A stretch of DNA of 64,000 nt, taken from Sipunculus nudus (Eukaryota > Annelida > Sipuncula > Golfingiida > Sipunculidae). The stretch spans positions 34,860,019 through 34,924,018 of the forward strand of contig CM049306.1 in assembly GCA_026874595.1 (NCBI GenBank). The letters are read 5' to 3'. Each line of letters begins with the position of its first letter. Position 1 is the first letter of the stretch. The notes under the pieces are model-generated. The model did no database searches and was not told the DNA's origin. It saw only the letters and a program-made list of their open reading frames with translations. Shown here one piece after another: positions 61,146 through 64,000 of this stretch. Both the position numbers and the translations under genes were made by a program.

Positions 61146-61537
61146 GCCTGTGTCACATATCCAACGGCTCCGGCCGAATTTGTGGATCGCCAGAAAGGCG
61201 CCGAATTCTTAGCCAGCCAGGAAGTCGAGCGTATTTTACGCTTAAAAACCAACCTGTCACATATCGGACGGGCAACGGGCGGTGCACATTGAACAATGTG
61301 GATCAAAAATCGCCCGGCGGCCGACAGTAAACAAAAGGTAGTCGGGCGAAGGCCGCCCGGCATAGTGGCAGGCCCCGTCCGAGTTGCGGTCGATGGTGAT
61401 TTGGTCTATCGATGCCCGCCAGACATCCGGGCGATGCCCGGGCGGTCTCCGCCCGACGTCCTGCCTGACGTCGTCCGACGTCCGCAGCTCCAGTATATAT
61501 ATGACATGTAAAAAGTTTGTCACATCATATTTCTTAA
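61146..61537 (+). repeat. GC-rich module A, copy 2
   Basis: Repeats module A in order with many substitutions and small insertions. Ends AGTATATATATGACATGTAA and TCACATCATATTTCTTAAG, directly before module B. Confidence 0.8.
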
Positions 61538-61913
61538 GTCTCACACAGTGAAGAGCACTGCACAGCTACTAAGTAATAGGAGCTAGCTAAGATGCCGCCA
61601 AAAAAAAGACCAAGGGAGCAAAGAAACCCGATCATTGACGAGTTAACAGGAGGAGCCCGGCCGGGGACCGAAGTAGCCGGCCGACGGCGGCCCGACACCA
61701 GCACAGAGCGCGCTCGCAGCACGTTCGACTTAATACAAGTCGGGCGGGATACAGGAAGGGGGTCGTTCGAGTACCGTAAGGAGCTAATGCGGCGGCCGCG
61801 CATCTCTGTCCTCCGTCCGAATTTTTAAAACAATAATTCGTCTATAATCGTCGGATTGCTGCCCGAATATCGATCGCATGTTGGCCGCTGCACGAGCGTT
61901 CTACGGGCGACCT
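61538..61913 (+). repeat. GC-rich module B, copy 1, with a small basic ORF
   Basis: Begins after the TATA-containing tail of module A: CAGTGAAGAGCACTGCACAG, then ATG at 61592 opening a 78-codon frame (to 61828) that starts MPPKKRPREQ and continues GGARPGTEV and GRRRPDTSTERARST. The frame is Arg-rich with an NLS-like PKKRPR. I do not recognise it. The module closes with GTCGGATTGCTGCCCGAATA and CTACGGGCGACC. Confidence 0.6.
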
Positions 61914-62111
61914 CTTAACGAGCTATGCGACCTCAAAAATCGCCATTTGAAAATCGCTGAATTAAGAATAGGTTTCGGTGCCCTGCGATAGTCGGCCCCT
62001 AAATCGGAGTCCGCTGTTAAGGAGCAAACATGGGCCGTATTCCTGCCGAATATGCCCTTTTCAGCTCGCAGAGAGGTCGGGCGGTCTCCGTTTTGGATAT
62101 GTGACGGCCCC

Positions 62112-62523
62112 TTTAAGTCTTACATAGTGAAGAGCACTGCACACCTACTAAGTAATAGTGGCAAGCTAAGCTACCAAAGAAGACCAAGGAAGCAAAGAAA
62201 CCCGTTCCTAAGAAGAAGTTCGCTTCATCGGAGCATAGACATAAAGCTGAATTGACAGGAGGAGCCCGGCTGAGGGCCGAAGTAGCCGCCAGACGGCGGC
62301 CCGACACCAGCAAGGAGCGGGCTCGCAGCACGTCCGACCTTGTACAAGTCGGGCTGCGCAAGGAAGGGAGTCGTTCGAATATCGTAGAGAGCCAATGCGG
62401 CGGCCGCACAGATCTGTCGACCTCTGTTCGAATCTTAATGTAAATATTCGTCTAAAATCGTCGGATTGCTGCCCGAATATCGATCGCATGTTGGCCGCTG
62501 CCCGAGCGATCTACGGGCGACCT
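62112..62523 (+). repeat. GC-rich module B, copy 2
   Basis: Same order as copy 1. The ATG is CTA here and the frame reads LPKKTKEAKKPVPKKKFASS, ELTGGARLRAEVAARRRPDT. It holds a Lys-rich insert missing from copy 1. The frames of the two copies agree only from the LTGGAR segment onward, so at least one copy is frameshifted. Confidence 0.6.
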
Positions 62524-62556
62524 TATACATTATGTATAAATATGTCACATGCACAG

Positions 62557-62561
<5 letters not shown>

Positions 62562-62608
<47 letters not shown>
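62562..62608. repeat. (TA)n microsatellite
   Basis: Pure TA tract shortly after module B copy 2. Confidence 0.95.
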
Positions 62609-62614
62609 TGCATG

Positions 62615-64000
62615 TTTACAGGTAAACCCAACACTATTCATGGGGCCGGATCCCTAGCACACTTTAATCATTTAGCCACCGGCAGGGATTTCCCATGATA
62701 TAAAGCCATGTTGTACGTAAATCCATTTTAGTTTATTTGACTTGATATATTATAGACAGTCGCCTGATATTTAATTGATCATCCCACTTCTACGGCATAT
62801 CATAATAAAAATCAAAAACTAATTAAACAAAGCATCTGCTGATATTGACGTTTGTTGTAAGTAGCAATCAAATGAAAAAGGCTGATAAAGTTTAATCTGA
62901 TGTCCACTGAAGAAATAAGAATACATATCATTACTATTAATTCCTATAGAAACGGAAAATCCTAAAAATCACACAAACGTGCACGTAAAATATCATTTTC
63001 TTAATTGGACTTTGATGATTATATATTCCCCAAATGTGACACCGAAAATCGGCCACATATATTAAAACCAATTTTGAAAAATCTGTGTTAAAAATCGCCC
63101 GACATAAAATAAAATCGGGTTGTGAACACTTAAGGGAAGTCAGACAAAAGTCTGCTTGTAACCCGCCTTTGTTAGACGGTAATTATTTTTTTGCACGATC
63201 TCATCAGAATCCGGCATATATTTTATTTGCTGTTATAAAAGTTTATATGATCTCGTCATCTAGATAATTTCCATGATAGCGTCTCTTCGTGGATTTAGAC
63301 ATAACAGTAAACAGCCTCGTTATACATTTCTTTCTTTCCAAAATGCTATTTACAATAGTGATATCTAAATATATTATTGTAAATACCATATTAAAAGAAT
63401 AATATTTTACAAAATGTTGGCTCCAGGAAATGTTCTGCCTTGCCGGATCCCACCGTGCGGTAGAAAAGATTGCCAGTTTTCAGACGTTCAGATGTTTAGA
63501 ATGCTGATTCCCGATTGATTAATGCTCATGTGTGACAGTCCGTCGTAGATCAACCCCAACATGTATACGTTCACGGGTAGTATATTTGCGCGAAGTCGTC
63601 TATTCTGGGTTAATGCATACAAAAAAGTTACAGCGTTTCTGAACCAGTAAAGCTCACGTAAATTGCCTGCCACGAGTATACATAAGCAATAGGCAACACG
63701 TGATATATGCTCGGCTTTCACGCATGCTATTGTAATTTAATTCTTCTGTTCCGTTTTTATGGTAGGTTTATGATGGTTCAAGATACAAGATTTATTCCAT
63801 ACCAATACAGGAATTTGCTTTGCGGGTGATATCATATGCACATGCACGCCCCCGCTTTTTCGACCTAAACGATATGGAATACGTTTAATATCGATACCGA
63901 GTGTCATATTTTGCGTTTCCCGCCGGGTTTTTTTTCTAAAACTTTTCTGCGTGCGAGTTATGTATAAATTTGACCATTCGTCCCCCGCCCCCTTATCCTT
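62615..64000. other. Non-coding stretch at the right edge
   Basis: A short AAAAATCGCCCGAC phrase near 63090 echoes module A, but no other structure was recognised. Confidence 0.35.

Overview
The window looks like AT-rich, intron- and repeat-dense animal nuclear DNA. Support for this: GT-AG introns with consistent phases, TATA/initiator promoters, AATAAA signals, long (TA)n and (CT)n microsatellites, tRNA-derived SINE remnants, non-LTR retrotransposon fragments, and hAT-, pogo- and Helitron-like elements. The repeat style (pearl/Helentron-like elements that start with a Pro-codon-like TGCCCCCGCC run and carry 180-bp core repeats) and a syncollin-like gene suggest a lophotrochozoan, most likely a mollusc. 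That placement is inference. Most open reading frames in the window are microsatellite or repeat shadows.

Two genes are well supported. On the minus strand at 1503-1949 is a small secreted syncollin-like protein with its own TATA box at 2181-2188. On the plus strand at 23515-36266 is a ten-exon gene that only appears when splice sites are followed. Its exons join in frame into a 314-residue protein: a signal peptide, two copies of an eight-cysteine domain (each encoded by the same three exon phases), a Ser/Thr/Pro-rich stalk, and a hydrophobic tail typical of a GPI-anchor signal. I do not recognise the domain. This is the best candidate for something undescribed.

Layout: 1-2.2 kb, syncollin-like gene among TA repeats. 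2.2-23.4 kb, no firm gene; dispersed repeats include a GGATCCGG-containing family, a GGTGGCGCCACC tandem array, a nested GAGTCC-rich element, an hAT MITE with a perfect 8-bp target duplication, a larger hAT-like element, a paired SINE, and pogo-like elements next to TA tracts. 23.5-36.4 kb, the ten-exon gene, with a dead reverse-transcriptase fragment in intron 5. 36.6-36.9 kb, a minus-strand exon-like relic with one stop. 38.17-50.89 kb, a 4.24-kb segment present three times head to tail at near identity; it carries a MITE, a GAGTCC element, and two exon-like pieces that may be related to the ten-exon gene. 50.9-58.3 kb, non-coding sequence with a second reverse-transcriptase relic and repeats. 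58.3-60.5 kb, a tandem repeat split by a nested pair of Helitron-like insertions. 60.8-62.5 kb, a GC-rich modular duplication of unknown nature with TATA boxes and small basic ORFs. 62.6-64 kb, nothing recognised.

No rRNA, intact tRNA, CRISPR or operon-like structure is seen. The two genes show no evident functional link beyond both encoding cysteine-containing secretory-pathway proteins.
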